Of a stretch of DNA of 64,000 nucleotides, positions 30,487 to 40,203 are shown piece by piece. The stretch's first letter is position 1, and the number at the start of each line of letters is the position of its first letter. The stretch is from positions 40,195 through 104,194 of the forward strand of contig JAHDYR010000055.1 in NCBI GenBank assembly GCA_019828565.1, given 5' to 3'. The notes beneath the pieces are model-generated. The model saw nothing but the letters and a program-made list of their open reading frames with translations. It was not told the DNA's origin and searched no databases. A program made the translations under genes and the position numbers. Source of the stretch: Carpediemonas membranifera (taxonomy: Eukaryota; Fornicata).

Positions 30487-30736
30487 GGGGTTAGTGATAA
30501 ACGGATGATGATGCTAGAGTTGCTGTGGGTCTTTGGGGGACTGGCATATTCATTGGCGACTGGTGCCCTATGGGATATAGACGTAGTCTACCGGACCGTC
30601 TGCCCAGTCAGACTTGAAGGTAAGCGGAGGCACCGGACGATCTTCGGCTGAGCGGTCGAGGTCTTATTGATGCTGGCTCTTAGGTCGAATCAGAGTCAGA
30701 TCAATCCTGGCCAGTTCGAAGAAAGGCAAGAATACT
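30487..30736. other. Boundary region between DIRS elements A and B
   Basis: 250 bp without an ORF; should contain the 3' terminal repeat of element A and the 5' terminus of element B. No clear terminal repeat is visible by eye. Confidence 0.4.
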
Positions 30737-30988
30737 ATGCAGATGAACGCCAATCAAGAGGAACAGCTTCAGAACGCCACAGCTTCGATTCAGGAGCTCA
30801 TGGTCACCGTCCAGCAGCTCAAGCAGGAGCTTGCCACGCAAGAGGACCAGAAGCGTCTGGAAAAGACGATCAAGCAGCTCCGTGAGGAGTCCAACGTTGT
30901 CTGGCAGCGCCCCGCCAGCAACACGATGAAGGAGGAAACAGATTTTCTCGAGAACCTGTACCGCACCTTCAAGTTTGGCGAATGCTGA
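30737..30988 (+). pseudogene. DIRS gag-like protein (element B), 5' half
   Basis: From ATG 30737: helical N-terminus (QNATASIQELMVTVQQLKQEL), then W-Q-R-P-A-S-N-T-M-K-E-E-x-D-F-L-E-N-L-Y-R. Truncated at FKFGEC by the insertion; the apparent TGA stop at 30986-30988 is in inserted DNA. The C-terminal half resumes at 32768. Confidence 0.85.
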
Positions 30989-32767
30989 TGCCTGCATCAC
31001 ACTTGAAACAACTCCCCCACCACCAAGAGGGGACAGGCCCAACCCACAGGGCGGCCTGGAAAGGTGGCCCGAGCACCGACCCCAAGCGCAGCGGGCCTGG
31101 AACCAATGAGGACAACACCACATGTTCCGGTAGCGCCAGGCGGAGGGAAGGCTGCAAAGGACCACTAAGGGACAACCGCATACAACAAGCACGAAATAGG
31201 GAAGGCCTGGCAAAACAGCTGGGCCAGTAGGGCGCAAGCGTCCGGACAAGCAGTCCGGCGCATCCCTCCGGCGCGCAAGGGGGTACCCCCTCCCCACACA
31301 GTGGGGGCGCACCAGGAGGATGATGCATGGCAGACTGGCGGAGGTACTGGATGACGCAAGAAGCTACCCACTCCGTCGGTAACCTGCCGGGAAGGCAGGG
31401 CCATCCTGATGTGGCCCGGCCATACTGTGAAAGTCGGCAGATAATCTACGATTTTTTCTAGATAATCTAGGGCCTAAAAACCCTAGATTATCTATTTCTT
31501 CCGGACCGAAAATGAAGTATTCATTGAATTTAGACAATTTACGGGAAAATGAATACCTTCATTGCATACTAAAGCGCGTATGCAGAGAGCCTGCAAGAGG
31601 TCCAGTGCGGTCTAACCACTGATTTCGACTTCTTTGCGACGCAGGTTAAGGCAAAACGATGAAACGAGCAATATCTCAAAATTGACACGTTGGAATCGGT
31701 ACGAGAGTGATTTTGCAGACTGCTGACGGGATGTACATATGCGCAAAATTGCCTTCTCTTTCGCGAATTTGACTCTGATCAAGTCGAAAACCGAAAAAAC
31801 GACCATATCTCGAAATCTACACGTTGGAATCGGTACCAGAGTGATTTTGCGCATATGTACATCCCGTCAGCAGTCTGCAAAATCACTCTCATACCGATTC
31901 CAACGTGTCAATTTTGAGATATTGCTCGTTTCATCGTTTTGCCTTAACCTGCGTCGCAAAGAAGTCGAAATCAGTGCTTAGACCGCACTGGACCTCTTTA
32001 CAGGCTCTCTGCATACGCGCTTTAGTATGCAATGAAGGTATTCATTTTCCCGTAAATTGTTTAAATTCAATGAATACTTCATTTTCGGTCCGGAAGAAAT
32101 AGATAATCTAGGGTTTTTAGGCCCTAGATTATCTAGAAAAAATCGTAGATTATCTGCCGACTTTCACAGTATGGCGCCTAGCCAGGAACACTGGAAGACG
32201 TGGCAACCGCCCCTGGGAGCTCCCCCCGATAATGGGAACCTGGAGTGAAATCGGACAGCGCTAGATGAGCCCGAACGCAGCCGGCAAGTCCGTGGAAGTC
32301 TACCTACGCGGCGTCGGTGGGTTCCTAACCCGGCCCAGCTGGTACGGCGAACTCTAGACCCGACCCCGCCCTGGCGGGTGCCTGAAACATGGCGAGCGGG
32401 TCGAGGAAACTCCAGGACCTCCCTAGGGGACCCGGGGGAGAGGGGAAACGTACGGAAGGTCCCTGACAGCAGCGTGCAGGGCAAGGCTTTGTAGGTGCCA
32501 GGCAGACCTGGGACCCAAAGGGCCCCTAAGAGTAAGACCTGGGTTAGCCTAACTTTGGGGGTATTAATGTGGCCATGTATAGGATCCCTCTAGCGTACCA
32601 GCTAGGCCTTGACGGCCGTTGTTCACGCCCTCTTAGGAAGTGTTAGGTGTGCTCTGTAGAGGTACCAACACGCTTAGGCGTTCCTCGAAGGGGTGACACA
32701 AACTGTGACATTCAGCTTACACAGCAGGACGAGTAGCAGGACACATTAAATTCTTTCTTTCTTTCAT
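30987..32767 (+). mobile_element. Non-LTR-type insertion in DIRS gag, with 14-bp target duplication
   Basis: The gag sequence gtttggcgaatgct is present on both sides (30973-30986 and 32768-32781), a 14-bp target-site duplication. The right end carries a (ttct)n tail (about 32751-32765). Long variable TSD plus a simple-repeat tail is the signature of target-primed reverse transcription. No RT or other ORF is readable, so it is a non-autonomous or 5'-truncated LINE/SINE-like copy of about 1 kb, later enlarged by the MITE at 31425-32169. The flanking parts (31000-31420, 32175-32750) are GC-rich and without genes. Confidence 0.8.
31425..32169. mobile_element. 745-bp foldback MITE with TA duplication
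   Basis: Nearly the whole element is one palindrome: the left arm from CTGTGAAAGTCGGCAG (31425 to about 31749) is complementary to the right arm (about 31844-32169), with a 94-nt centre that itself repeats part of the arms (acgttggaatcggta). TA flanks both ends (31423-31424, 32170-32171), as for Tc1/mariner MITEs. It contains repeated CTAGATTATCT/AGATAATCTAG blocks near the ends. No coding capacity. A diverged relative of its end lies at 52562-52633. Confidence 0.92.
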
Positions 32768-33044
32768 GTTTGGCGAATGCTCAGGCTACGCCGTGCTGTC
32801 GCAGATATATTTGCGCCACCGTGTGCTCTGGGTGAAGGACCGTTACGGATACCTCCCCTCCCTGCAGGTCGCCACCGCCGGCGCAGCCGCTCTTGCTGAA
32901 AGCCCCGAGATGGGCCCAGCCGAGATTAACGCAAAGGTAGTGCTGAAGACCCTCGCCAAGAACCCCCACCTCAAGGAGAGGAAGTCCGAGTCGTCCAATT
33001 TTCAGGGCGCGGGCAAGTCCAAGAAGGGCCCGAAGCGCCTTTAA
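32768..33044 (+). pseudogene. DIRS gag-like protein (element B), 3' half
   Basis: Continues FGEC-SGYAVLSQIYLRHRVLW, VKDRYGYLPSLQVATAGAAALAE, KNPHLKER and a Lys-rich tail, aligning with residues after FKFGR in the gag of element A. The start at 32766 is not a genuine initiator: it arises at the target duplication. Confidence 0.85.
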
Positions 33045-33276
33045 TAGACTACCATCAAGATCATCATCATCATTTAGCCTCTTCCTCCTCAAACCTCATC
33101 TCCTCCTCCCTCACATCTTCATCCCTCCTCAACCCCTCCCATCTCCTCCGCCACGCCCGCCGTCGTCGCCGCCACCCCGGACCGCGGCTGTCAGTCCTCC
33201 TCCACCACCTCCCCCAGCTCCACGCACGCCTCACCAGTTTCCGAGTCTCAACGCAAAGTGGAGGCTCTGGGAGTCC

Positions 33277-33500
33277 TTGGGCGCGCCCTCCGAGGTGGTT
33301 GGGTGGCTGAGGGACGGGGTGCCAATCGAGATCCGCGCCGCACCCCGGCACCCTGCGCTCCCGCCGGTCCGGCAGCGCGACAGACGAGCGTTCCGCGAGC
33401 ATCTCACGACGCTCCTCGCTCTGGGCGCGGTCAGCCCGTTCCGATCTCCCCGTCTGGTCTCCCCTCTGTTCACAGTCCCGAAGGGCGAGAGCCAAGGTCT
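33277..33500 (+). pseudogene. DIRS RT/RNase H, N-terminal fragment (element B)
   Basis: The block MGAPSEVVGWLRDGVPIEIR, then RHPALPPVRQRDRRAFREHL and SPRLVSPLFTVPKGE, matches the first 70 residues of the RT ORF at 27689. After FTVPKGE the sequence no longer matches. 33045-33276 is the gag-RT spacer; 33501-33923 contains no gene I can support. Confidence 0.8.
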
Positions 33501-33923
33501 CGACCTCTTGGAAGGCGGCACGCTTGGCGTTGGCGAGCGTCTCAGGTTCGGAGGCCTTGACCCGGCGGCGCAGTGAATCTGGGGACCCACAACACCGCAC
33601 ACTGACCACCGTGACCTTCGAGCCAACTCGTGAGATGATCCAGACCTTTCAGGAGACTGTTGATGAAGTGTGGGAGTTTGTAGAAGAGCATACGACGCTG
33701 ACGTGGGGTGAGGAGGGCACGATGTCATGCAGTCTGGCGGACCATGGCATAGAGTTAGTTTGCTGCCTGTGTGGAGAGTGTAGCAGACAGAATTGAGGCA
33801 TCCGCGTGATATAAAGTGATGTAAGATGGTTCCGTGATAAATTCATTCATTTTTCATATGTGCCACTTTTTTTTCATGAATGGCACATTTCACATTTCGC
33901 AGGTTTCACAAAAGTTTGTGAAA

Positions 33924-34778
33924 ATGAACCAAACGGGGAAAGAATCTTGGACAGAGGATACTCTTGCAGCCCATAAGGCTTATATACAGTACGTAAGACT
34001 TTCTGATAAGTCAGACATCATCCCCAGTGTCCGTACGTTTTTTAAGCAGGACGTTGCCACGAGAGGAGTTGATGACATCGATCATCGCTTCTTCATGTTT
34101 GTTCACCCAGTGTTACCCAGGTATTTACCCAGATTGGTTGCGATTCGTGACTGCAAGACTGATTCCCTCATTTCGGCCTTGTTGCTCACGAAGGAGTCAT
34201 ACAACACCGAAGCTACTGATGAAACCCCTTCCGAGCTGCGCCAGGACTTATATGTCGTGGTTATTCGCACGGCATTCTATGCCAGGGGCAATGGTCTCGC
34301 CACGATTCTTCTTTCGGTTGCCTCTGCCGGACAGAGGATCCGCCTGCAGTGTGTAAGTTCTCTTGTGCCAGCCTACCAGCGTATGGGGATGTCCATCTCC
34401 AAGCAAAAGTCCTCGATGGAGTACCTGGATGATGCGAAACTGGTGACCATGGAGGCAACATACGGCCCGAACAAGTGGACGAAGCTCGGTGAGAGTCTCG
34501 TTGCTTGCCATGGATATGCCATGAAGTCCTGGAGGGCTCCCCCGTCCGTCGACTACGGTACGGCTTTCACTTCTGTGGACCAGGTCCAGCCTCCCCCAAA
34601 GAGAACCCAAGCAACCCAACCCACCCTGCCCACCAAGCCCTCGGACAAGCTCAACCGCTACATTAAGCGTCTGAGGAAGAGTGTTACCCCGCACCCGACG
34701 CGCAAGAAGCAACGTGAGATAATCATCGCCCTTTACGACAGCAACCGAAGGGATTTGGTCCAAAAAGATCGTGGATAA
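33924..34778 (+). CDS. GNAT-like N-acetyltransferase domain protein (tentative)
   Basis: ATG at 33924 (MNQTGKESW) preferred over upstream GTG/ATG codons in AT-rich DNA. About 284 codons. The centre resembles a GNAT fold: LYVVVIRTAFYARGNGLATILL, where ARGNGLA fits the acetyl-CoA-binding R/Q-x-x-G-x-G/A loop, followed about 35 residues later by VPAYQRMGM, like the conserved Y-x-x-x-G-F/M strand. The C-terminal 100 residues are basic and Pro/Gln-rich. A +1 frame continues past the stop to TAA at 34877-34879 with an acidic tail (DEEENED), so either a one-base indel or a tiny intron lies near 34745-34790. Not near any transposon ORF; could be a host or virus-derived gene. Confidence 0.5.
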   Translation: MNQTGKESWTEDTLAAHKAYIQYVRLSDKSDIIPSVRTFFKQDVATRGVDDIDHRFFMFVHPVLPRYLPRLVAIRDCKTDSLISALLLTKESYNTEATDETPSELRQDLYVVVIRTAFYARGNGLATILLSVASAGQRIRLQCVSSLVPAYQRMGMSISKQKSSMEYLDDAKLVTMEATYGPNKWTKLGESLVACHGYAMKSWRAPPSVDYGTAFTSVDQVQPPPKRTQATQPTLPTKPSDKLNRYIKRLRKSVTPHPTRKKQREIIIALYDSNRRDLVQKDRG

Positions 34779-34901
34779 GAGATCAAAGATGCGTAAGGAT
34801 TACCAGAAAGAGAACTATTTCGAGGAAGAGTGGTACCATCTGCTGTCTGAGAAGGAAGATGAGGAAGAGAATGAAGATTAAATGAAGAAGCAGTCGATTT
34901 A

Positions 34902-35586
34902 TTACTCATTTGAGTTGACGTTAGCTGCGTGGAAGAGCAGGAGGCTCGCGTAAACGGGTATACGCAGAACATCACGAGCCTCTGCAGCGGCACGGGCAGC
35001 GTTCCTCTTCTCAATCACAGCGGCGAGGTCCTTGAAGGTCTTCGAGTGCTTCTTGAGGACAAGCTGCGGACGCTCGAAGATGAGCTTAGTGTCCTTGCGG
35101 CACACACTCTCTAGAAGGACCTCTCTGACCTTGTCGACAGAGATACCAAGCCTCTGGGCGACGAAGGCGTAAGCGCGGGGGCGGACCGACTGAGGGATGC
35201 CGTGGAACAGCTCGGTACTCACGGACAGTTGCCAAGAGAGGGCTGCCATGGTCGACCTCATCTCCTTCGGCGTCCAGGCTGATGAGGGCCCTGAAGCGCT
35301 TCTCCTTGGCCTCAGAAGACTCGCCCTTGAACTGCGCCATGATCTTCTCGATGCTGTCGAGAGTACGGAACTCCGCTTCATCCCTAAGATCCTCCGGAAC
35401 GAATGTGGGGAGGTCATTGGGGCGTCTGTCAACCACCTCATTGCAAATGCGGTTTCCGGTGGCGACATCGGCAGCGGAGATGCTTCCAGCAGCGTGCTCC
35501 TTCTCTAAGTAAGTAGAAATCATTTCCACAGCGTTTAGACGCTTTCTGCCCTTGCTCTTAGCAGAATTACTCCGTTTCGGAGGCAT
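34902..35586 (-). pseudogene. Unknown basic coiled-coil protein (one frameshift)
   Basis: Starts MPPKRSNSAKSKGRKRLN, a nuclear-localisation-like basic N-terminus. Frame 1 runs to about 35250 (SLDAEGDEVD), frame 2 continues (LSWQLSVSTELFHGIPQ... to SNE-TAA), total about 228 codons. Helical with charged repeats near the C-terminus (VIEKRNAARAAAEARDVL). No family recognised. Convergent with the GNAT-like gene. The end reads GAGTAATAAATCG, again a stop inside AATAAA. The break near 35240-35260 is a one-base indel or sequencing error; no plausible GT-AG intron restores the frame. Confidence 0.55.
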
Positions 35587-36108
35587 AACGTTTCTTCAAG
35601 GTGCACTTTATGCTCGCAACGAAATTAGAAAACCAAACGAAGAAAGGAGAAGAGTATCGATCCTCAAACGCTGGCAAGCATGTGTATATCACTAAAACAA
35701 CATCATGAGAGCTCTGTGGCCTCGAATGGCCTGTAATAGAACCTAAACAACATCAACAATTGTAACTCGTCGAGGAAGCGTTGAGATGAACTATAAACGC
35801 GGGAATGGATCAAACAATGGATTTAAGAGTGGAATACAAGGCCAGAATACCGCAATTATCGTCCGTTGATCCACGTGACCTCCATCTTGGTCGGTATCCA
35901 GAGAACGCCCGTCAGACGCTTGCAACGTAACATTTAGGGGGGGCATCCTGAATGGGGCCAGATTTGAGGGACCCTTGGTCTGACATGCCATGACCGAGCA
36001 CTCTAGGGGCCTCCACAGTGCGTCCCGATGTGCGTTGGAGCATGTAGACACGACACCTTGAAGACGCCTTAGCCTGCACCGCGCTCTGAGGCCGCCGACT
36101 CTTCTCCC
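35587..36108. other. Intergenic, no gene recognised
   Basis: AT-richer upstream region of the minus-strand gene at 34902-35586. It holds a GTGCACTTTATG motif near 35599 and two AACAACATCA words (near 35698 and 35750). Nothing else is seen. Confidence 0.5.
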
Positions 36109-36185
36109 AGGTGCTATAAAGCCTATTAGCTCGAATATCGCTATGTTTTCGCCCGATATTGGAGCTGATAGGCCTTATAGCACCT
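36109..36185. repeat. 77-nt hairpin
   Basis: aggtgctataaagcctatta pairs with the complement at 36160-36185 (taggccttatagcacct) with few mismatches, loop around 36140-36150. It lies 180 bp upstream of the split gene at 36367. Either a tiny foldback element or a structured transcript. Confidence 0.7.
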
Positions 36186-36366
36186 CAGAGGCACGGCTGT
36201 GAGCAGTAACCCGTCAATTTTCACCGACATGGGAAATCTTAGAAAGGGCTGAAAAGCTCTCAGAGCGTGCACCAAGCATGGCATAGGCGCGTACTGAGAG
36301 AGATCTGACCTGGCATGTCCCGGCTTAAATGTTCTATACTATTTTATATTTCTGCTATACGGCCAA

Positions 36367-36456
36367 ATGAGCGACATAGCATTCTGTTTCCTCGAAGACT
36401 GGCTTGATAATCACAGTGACAGTGCTATTCTCGCCTTGATGGAACAGTTCGCCAAG
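36367..36456 (+). pseudogene. 5' part of OTU-like/coiled-coil gene, cut by the TIR transposon
   Basis: ATG at 36367, 30 codons (MSDIAFCFLEDWLDNHSDSA ... FAK), preceded by AT-rich DNA with TATA-like words (36330-36360). At 36457 the terminal repeat of a 4255-bp element begins. On its far side, from 40715, the same frame continues (QQAKSDLMRASLLNEDK). With a 3-bp duplication AAG removed, the two sides are in frame. So this is the N-terminus of the gene at 40715-42437. Confidence 0.75.
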
Positions 36457-36516
36457 CTTACATGCAGTCAATTCTGGTACCTTTTCTGGAACAAATGGTT
36501 CCAGAATTGGTTCCAG

Positions 36517-37236
36517 AATGCCAGAAAAAATGGCATTTGCAAGAAAAACTAAACGCGTTCAAACAATTTAGCGACGCCTTGCCACGGGGTGTAAAGCAAT
36601 ATGCAACTAATACTGGGCCCAAGGAACTTTGATACGTACTGCTCTCATGAACTCACTCACTTTTCAGCAGAGCTCGACCAAAAACTAACAGAGGCTTGCC
36701 CGAGGTGTGCTTAAGCCAGCTCCAACTCTCTCTCAGTCTGTGACAGCTCCCCCAAAAAATTATTCTTGCTCAAAGTTGAGGTTTTCGGGAAATACTGCCA
36801 AAAAGTTTGCTTCTGCTCAAGAACGGGGGATGCGCGTTGGATACCGACACCGTTACGTAACAGTTTAACATTCATTATAACAGCGCTAGCCTCCAGATTT
36901 CCTTGCGCACGCCTTTATCTGGAGAAAATAGCACAAACTTTCGCAAGCAAACGCAAATCGATAGAAAAATATGTTTCATGTCCAACGGAGCTAAAACTGA
37001 GCACAGTGTTATTCATCCTTCTATTCTACTAGTTTATCACTTCAAAAGGATCTGAACTTCAGTATTGATGGTGTTATAGGCACTGGTTCGGTTCGAGTCA
37101 AAACTGACTAAACTGTGACGACGGCTAGGTGTTGAAACATGCCATACTCACTCGTAGCGTGGCGCTTAATAGTGCCAGAATTGCTTCACTGCCACAAATC
37201 AATGGAGGTTCATGTTTGTGCATAAAGTACACAAAC
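36517..37236. other. AT-rich, gene-free interior of the TIR transposon
   Basis: No ORF worth calling. Subterminal repeats of the ttccagaat word next to the TIR. The stretch 37399-37757 behind the small ORF is likewise empty except for four ttacc pentamers at 37618-37639. Confidence 0.5.
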
Positions 37237-37398
37237 ATGAGAAGACACGAATTCGTCACTGAATTAGAGACGATGCGCATAAGAATCAAAGATTTGGTTC
37301 AAATAGAGGAATACTACCTCTTTGCAGACGATATCGCGAAGGAATACCTTGATGTTGCGTCCATATACCTGATGAAGGCAATCCTACGTTCTCAGTGA
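37237..37398 (+). CDS. Possible 53-aa protein in TIR transposon
   Basis: ATG 37237 to TGA 37398, translation MRRHEFVTELETMRIRIKDL..., amphipathic and helical (VQIEEYYLFADDIAKEYLD). No family recognised. The frame also opens upstream to 37129. Weak evidence: good composition only. Confidence 0.3.
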   Translation: MRRHEFVTELETMRIRIKDLVQIEEYYLFADDIAKEYLDVASIYLMKAILRSQ

Positions 37399-37757
37399 GG
37401 CAACTAGCAAACATGAACCGTATCAAGAGACAAATATTGAAGCACTCCCCGTCCACATCATGTTTGATAAATTTTCTGGTGTCATTCTGCTGTTAATATC
37501 AGACAAGCAAACAACGTAGTGATGCGGAGAGACCGCGTGGCAGGGCATGATGCACCTGTTGATACCAGGAGCGCTGTCTGGTATGATGATTAATTGCAAC
37601 GAACGCGATCACCGGAAATTACCTTACCTTACCTTACCTGCAGGTACCATGGGTGTTCGTTTTCGTCTCTAAACGCCATCGTGTAAGAGCATAAAGAGCA
37701 TTTTCTGTTTACTGTGCCGTTGGGGGATTGATGGCGCTGGCGTAGGGGTGCTGTGTA

Positions 37758-38695
37758 GGCGCCAGGGATGAGGCGCCAGGATGAGGCGCCAGGATGAGGG
37801 CGCCAGAGATGAGGCGCCAGGGATGAGACGCCAGAGATGAGGCGCCAGGGATGAGGCGCCAGGAATGAGGCGCCAGGATGAGGCGCCAGGATGAGGCGCC
37901 AGGATGAGGGCGCCAGAGATGAGGCGCCAGGGATGAGACGCCAGAGATGAGGCGCCAGGGATGAGGCGCCAGGAATGAGGCGCCAGGATGAGGCGCCAGG
38001 ATGAGGGCGCCAGAGATGAGGCGCCAGGGATGAGGGCGCCAGGGATGAGGCGCCAGGATGAGGGCGCCAGAGATGAGGGCGCCAGGGATGAGGCGCCAGG
38101 ATGAGGGCGCCAGAGATGAGGGCGCCAGGAATGAGGCGCCAGGATGAGGCGCCAGGATGAGGCGCCAGGATGAGGGCGCCAGAGATGAGGCGCCAGGGAT
38201 GAGACGCCAGAGATGAGGCGCCAGGGATGAGGCGCCAGGAATGAGGCGCCAGGATGAGGCGCCAGGATGAGGGCGCCAGAGATGAGGCGCCAGGGATGAG
38301 GGCGCCAGGGATGAGGCGCCAGGATGAGGGCGCCAGAGATGAGGGCGCCAGGAATGAGGCGCCAGGATGAGGCGCCAGAGATGAGGGCGCCAGGAATGAG
38401 GCGCCAGGATGAGGCGCCAGGGATGAGGCGCCAGGATGAGGGCGCCAGAGATGAGGGCGCCAGGAATGAGGCGCCAGGATGAGGCGCCAGAGATGAGGGC
38501 GCCAGAGATGAGGCGCCAGGGATGAGGCGCCAGAGATGAGGCGCCAGGAATGAGGCGCCAGAGATGAGGCGCCAGGAATGAGGCGCCAGGATGAGGCGCC
38601 AGAGATGAGGGCGCCAGGGATGAGGCGCCAGGGATGAGGCGCCATGGATGAGGCGCCAGGATGAGGGCGCCAGGATGAGGCGCCAGGAATGAGGA
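37758..38695. repeat. GGCGCCAG minisatellite, 13-15-bp units
   Basis: About 940 bp of ggcgccagggatga, ggcgccagagatga, ggcgccaggaatga and ggcgccaggatgag variants. A higher-order block of about seven units (agagatga-ggatga-agacgcc-...) recurs at about 37800, 37915 and 38175. Long minus-strand frames over it are repeat artefacts. The right flank (gaggagtacagtat ... gaaccccga, 38690-38722) recurs inverted at 43331-43360 beside the second array. Confidence 0.95.
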
Positions 38696-39061
38696 GTACA
38701 GTATTAGAACCCCGAGAGAGCAGGAAAAGCATCAGAAGTAAATGAACGAAGTAAATATGTCGTGGGAATGACTCAAACACTGACTAAGCCATCGACTTGG
38801 CGCAGCTGACCCCAAATTGTTCTGATTTCATTTAGTGTGCACTTTAGGGGATAGTTTCATTGCAACGCCAAAATGGCGAGTTCAGGTTGTAGCAATGATC
38901 TGATGCGCGGAATGTACTAGAAAACATTGCAATTACAACGCAAAGCAGCGAAAAGCGGATAAATCAACATCAATAACAACATCAACACCAAAAGAACAGT
39001 ATCCCAAAGAATTGTGGGCGTTGCTGCGCCAAAGAGCAATAAATGACCACAAAGCATTCGC
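38696..39061. other. Gap between minisatellite and minus-strand gene
   Basis: No gene. Contains AACAACATCAAC words (38977-38990), a GTGCACTTTA word (38837) and an AATAAA (39038). Confidence 0.4.
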
Positions 39062-39465
39062 TTATGCACAATTAGCTGCCAGAAAGAACACTACACCGTT
39101 ACTTTGGATCATTCCAGTTCGCCGGAGATGACGCAGGTCCAGAACGCTGCCTTGGAGGGCTGGTGAAGCGGTAGTGTAGCGCTTACTCGCCAAGCGGGCG
39201 ATGGTCTCGACGGGACGGTTGACGGTCTCAAGGTGGCCCTGCTCTTCGACGTACCAGGCGGACATGCCGATGACGGAGCGGCGCTGACCCTGGCGGACGT
39301 TATCCTCGCCCTGGGTGAAGCTGTTCTTGCCGCAGTACACGTCGATACCGATGGTGAGGCAGGGCTGTAGCATGGAGGCCGAGAAACCATAAACTGCACG
39401 GATCCACAAACGTGGATTGGCCTGAACGACAGCGCTGATGCCCAGACAGTCAGATATACATTCAT
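39062..39465 (-). pseudogene. Second minus-strand frame in TIR transposon, unknown
   Basis: Directly behind the stop of the next gene: TAAATGAATG, where ATG at 39465 opens MNVYLTVWASALSF. That frame gives way near 39390 to another one reading GFSASMLQPCLTIGIDVYCGKNSF, MSAWYVEEQGHLETVNRP and ending at 39062. One frameshift or a short intron is needed. About 130 codons. No family recognised; the IDVYCGK and WYVEE segments look like beta strands of a small globular domain. Confidence 0.4.
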
Positions 39466-40203
39466 TTATTCCTGTCTCGCTCTCTTGCCTGTCGGATCGC
39501 GACGCTTGACCCACTCAAATGCCTCATCTGTGAGGTAGACAGACATGCCGCTGTCCTTATCCTTCCGAGTCGAAACCTTCTGTTTCGAAACCTTCCGAAT
39601 CAAGGTTCGGCAAGGGTCTTTGGGTCTCGTTGTTGACATGCGACGGCAAGCCCACTCTGAGGTCTCGCATGAGCCCCCGCACACGATGCAATGCCCTGAC
39701 AGGACAAGCGGGGGGTCATTTGTATCGGCCATGTCTGTCTTAAGCTGCTCCACCTGGCTAGGAGTCAGGTTGCGGGCCTTGATCGTACCCCGGGTCTTGC
39801 CTGTGTCTTCGGGCCTGGGCCTCGGCTCATCCTGGTCTCTGACGTCCGAAGTCGTCATCGTTGCCTGCTCCAAAGTGGTGGGCTCCGGCTGAGACCTGAC
39901 GCCTGGCAGCCTGCGCATGGTCTTACGGCCGCCGCTACGCAGCCTCTCAATATCCTTCTCAAGACTGTTGACCTTCGTCGTCAGCGCATGATGTTCACTT
40001 GTCGCGAACGAGCGACACTGGCGACTTAAGTAGCGCGATGAACGTCTTGCCTGTGTCTTCTGGCCTGGAAGAATAGCCCAAATGACCTCAGATGCAGCAA
40101 GTTCCATACATTCGATGCTTTCTGGAGTAAAATAGAAGCAAGCTGCCATAATCGCTGCAACAATCTTCCGCAAAAGGTCTCTGTCACGTGTATTATCAGC
40201 CAT
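39466..40203 (-). CDS. Unknown protein with CxxC cluster in TIR transposon
   Basis: 245 codons from ATG 40203 (MADNTRDRDLLRKIVAAIM); upstream in-frame ATG at 40287 is possible but that extension is hydrophobic and AT-rich. N-terminal helical part, a heptad-like stretch (HALTTKVNSLEKDIERL), a Pro/Arg-rich linker, then a Cys/His cluster HCIVCGGSCETSEWACRR that could bind zinc, and a basic tail with Lys/Arg repeats. No DDE transposase motif. Stop context CAGGAATAAATG (TAA within AATAAA). Lies between the TIRs, so it moves with the element. Candidates: a DNA-binding accessory protein or a captured gene. Confidence 0.6.
   Translation of the reverse strand: MADNTRDRDLLRKIVAAIMAACFYFTPESIECMELAASEVIWAILPGQKTQARRSSRYLSRQCRSFATSEHHALTTKVNSLEKDIERLRSGGRKTMRRLPGVRSQPEPTTLEQATMTTSDVRDQDEPRPRPEDTGKTRGTIKARNLTPSQVEQLKTDMADTNDPPLVLSGHCIVCGGSCETSEWACRRMSTTRPKDPCRTLIRKVSKQKVSTRKDKDSGMSVYLTDEAFEWVKRRDPTGKRARQE

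Larger units (their letters stand above)
30737..33500 (+). mobile_element. DIRS-type retroelement B (gag plus truncated RT), interrupted
   Basis: gag halves at 30737-30986 and 32780-33044 flank a 1.78-kb insertion; then a spacer with CATCATCAT-rich sequence like that behind the gag of element A; then the start of RT at 33277, which loses similarity after the FTVPKGE motif at about 33500. No RNase H or recombinase follows. Confidence 0.75.

Noticed and set aside
33524-33796. 90-codon plus-strand ORF behind the DIRS B fragment
   Set aside because: No motif, no homologue in the window, weak composition; partly overlaps the end of DIRS-like DNA.
37758-38695. CRISPR-like array
   Set aside because: Units of 13-15 bp are directly adjacent, with no spacers; eukaryotic context.
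37629-38780. 383-codon minus-strand ORF of Ser/Ala/Pro/Trp repeats
   Set aside because: It is the translation of the minisatellite; unit-length variants keep it open by chance.
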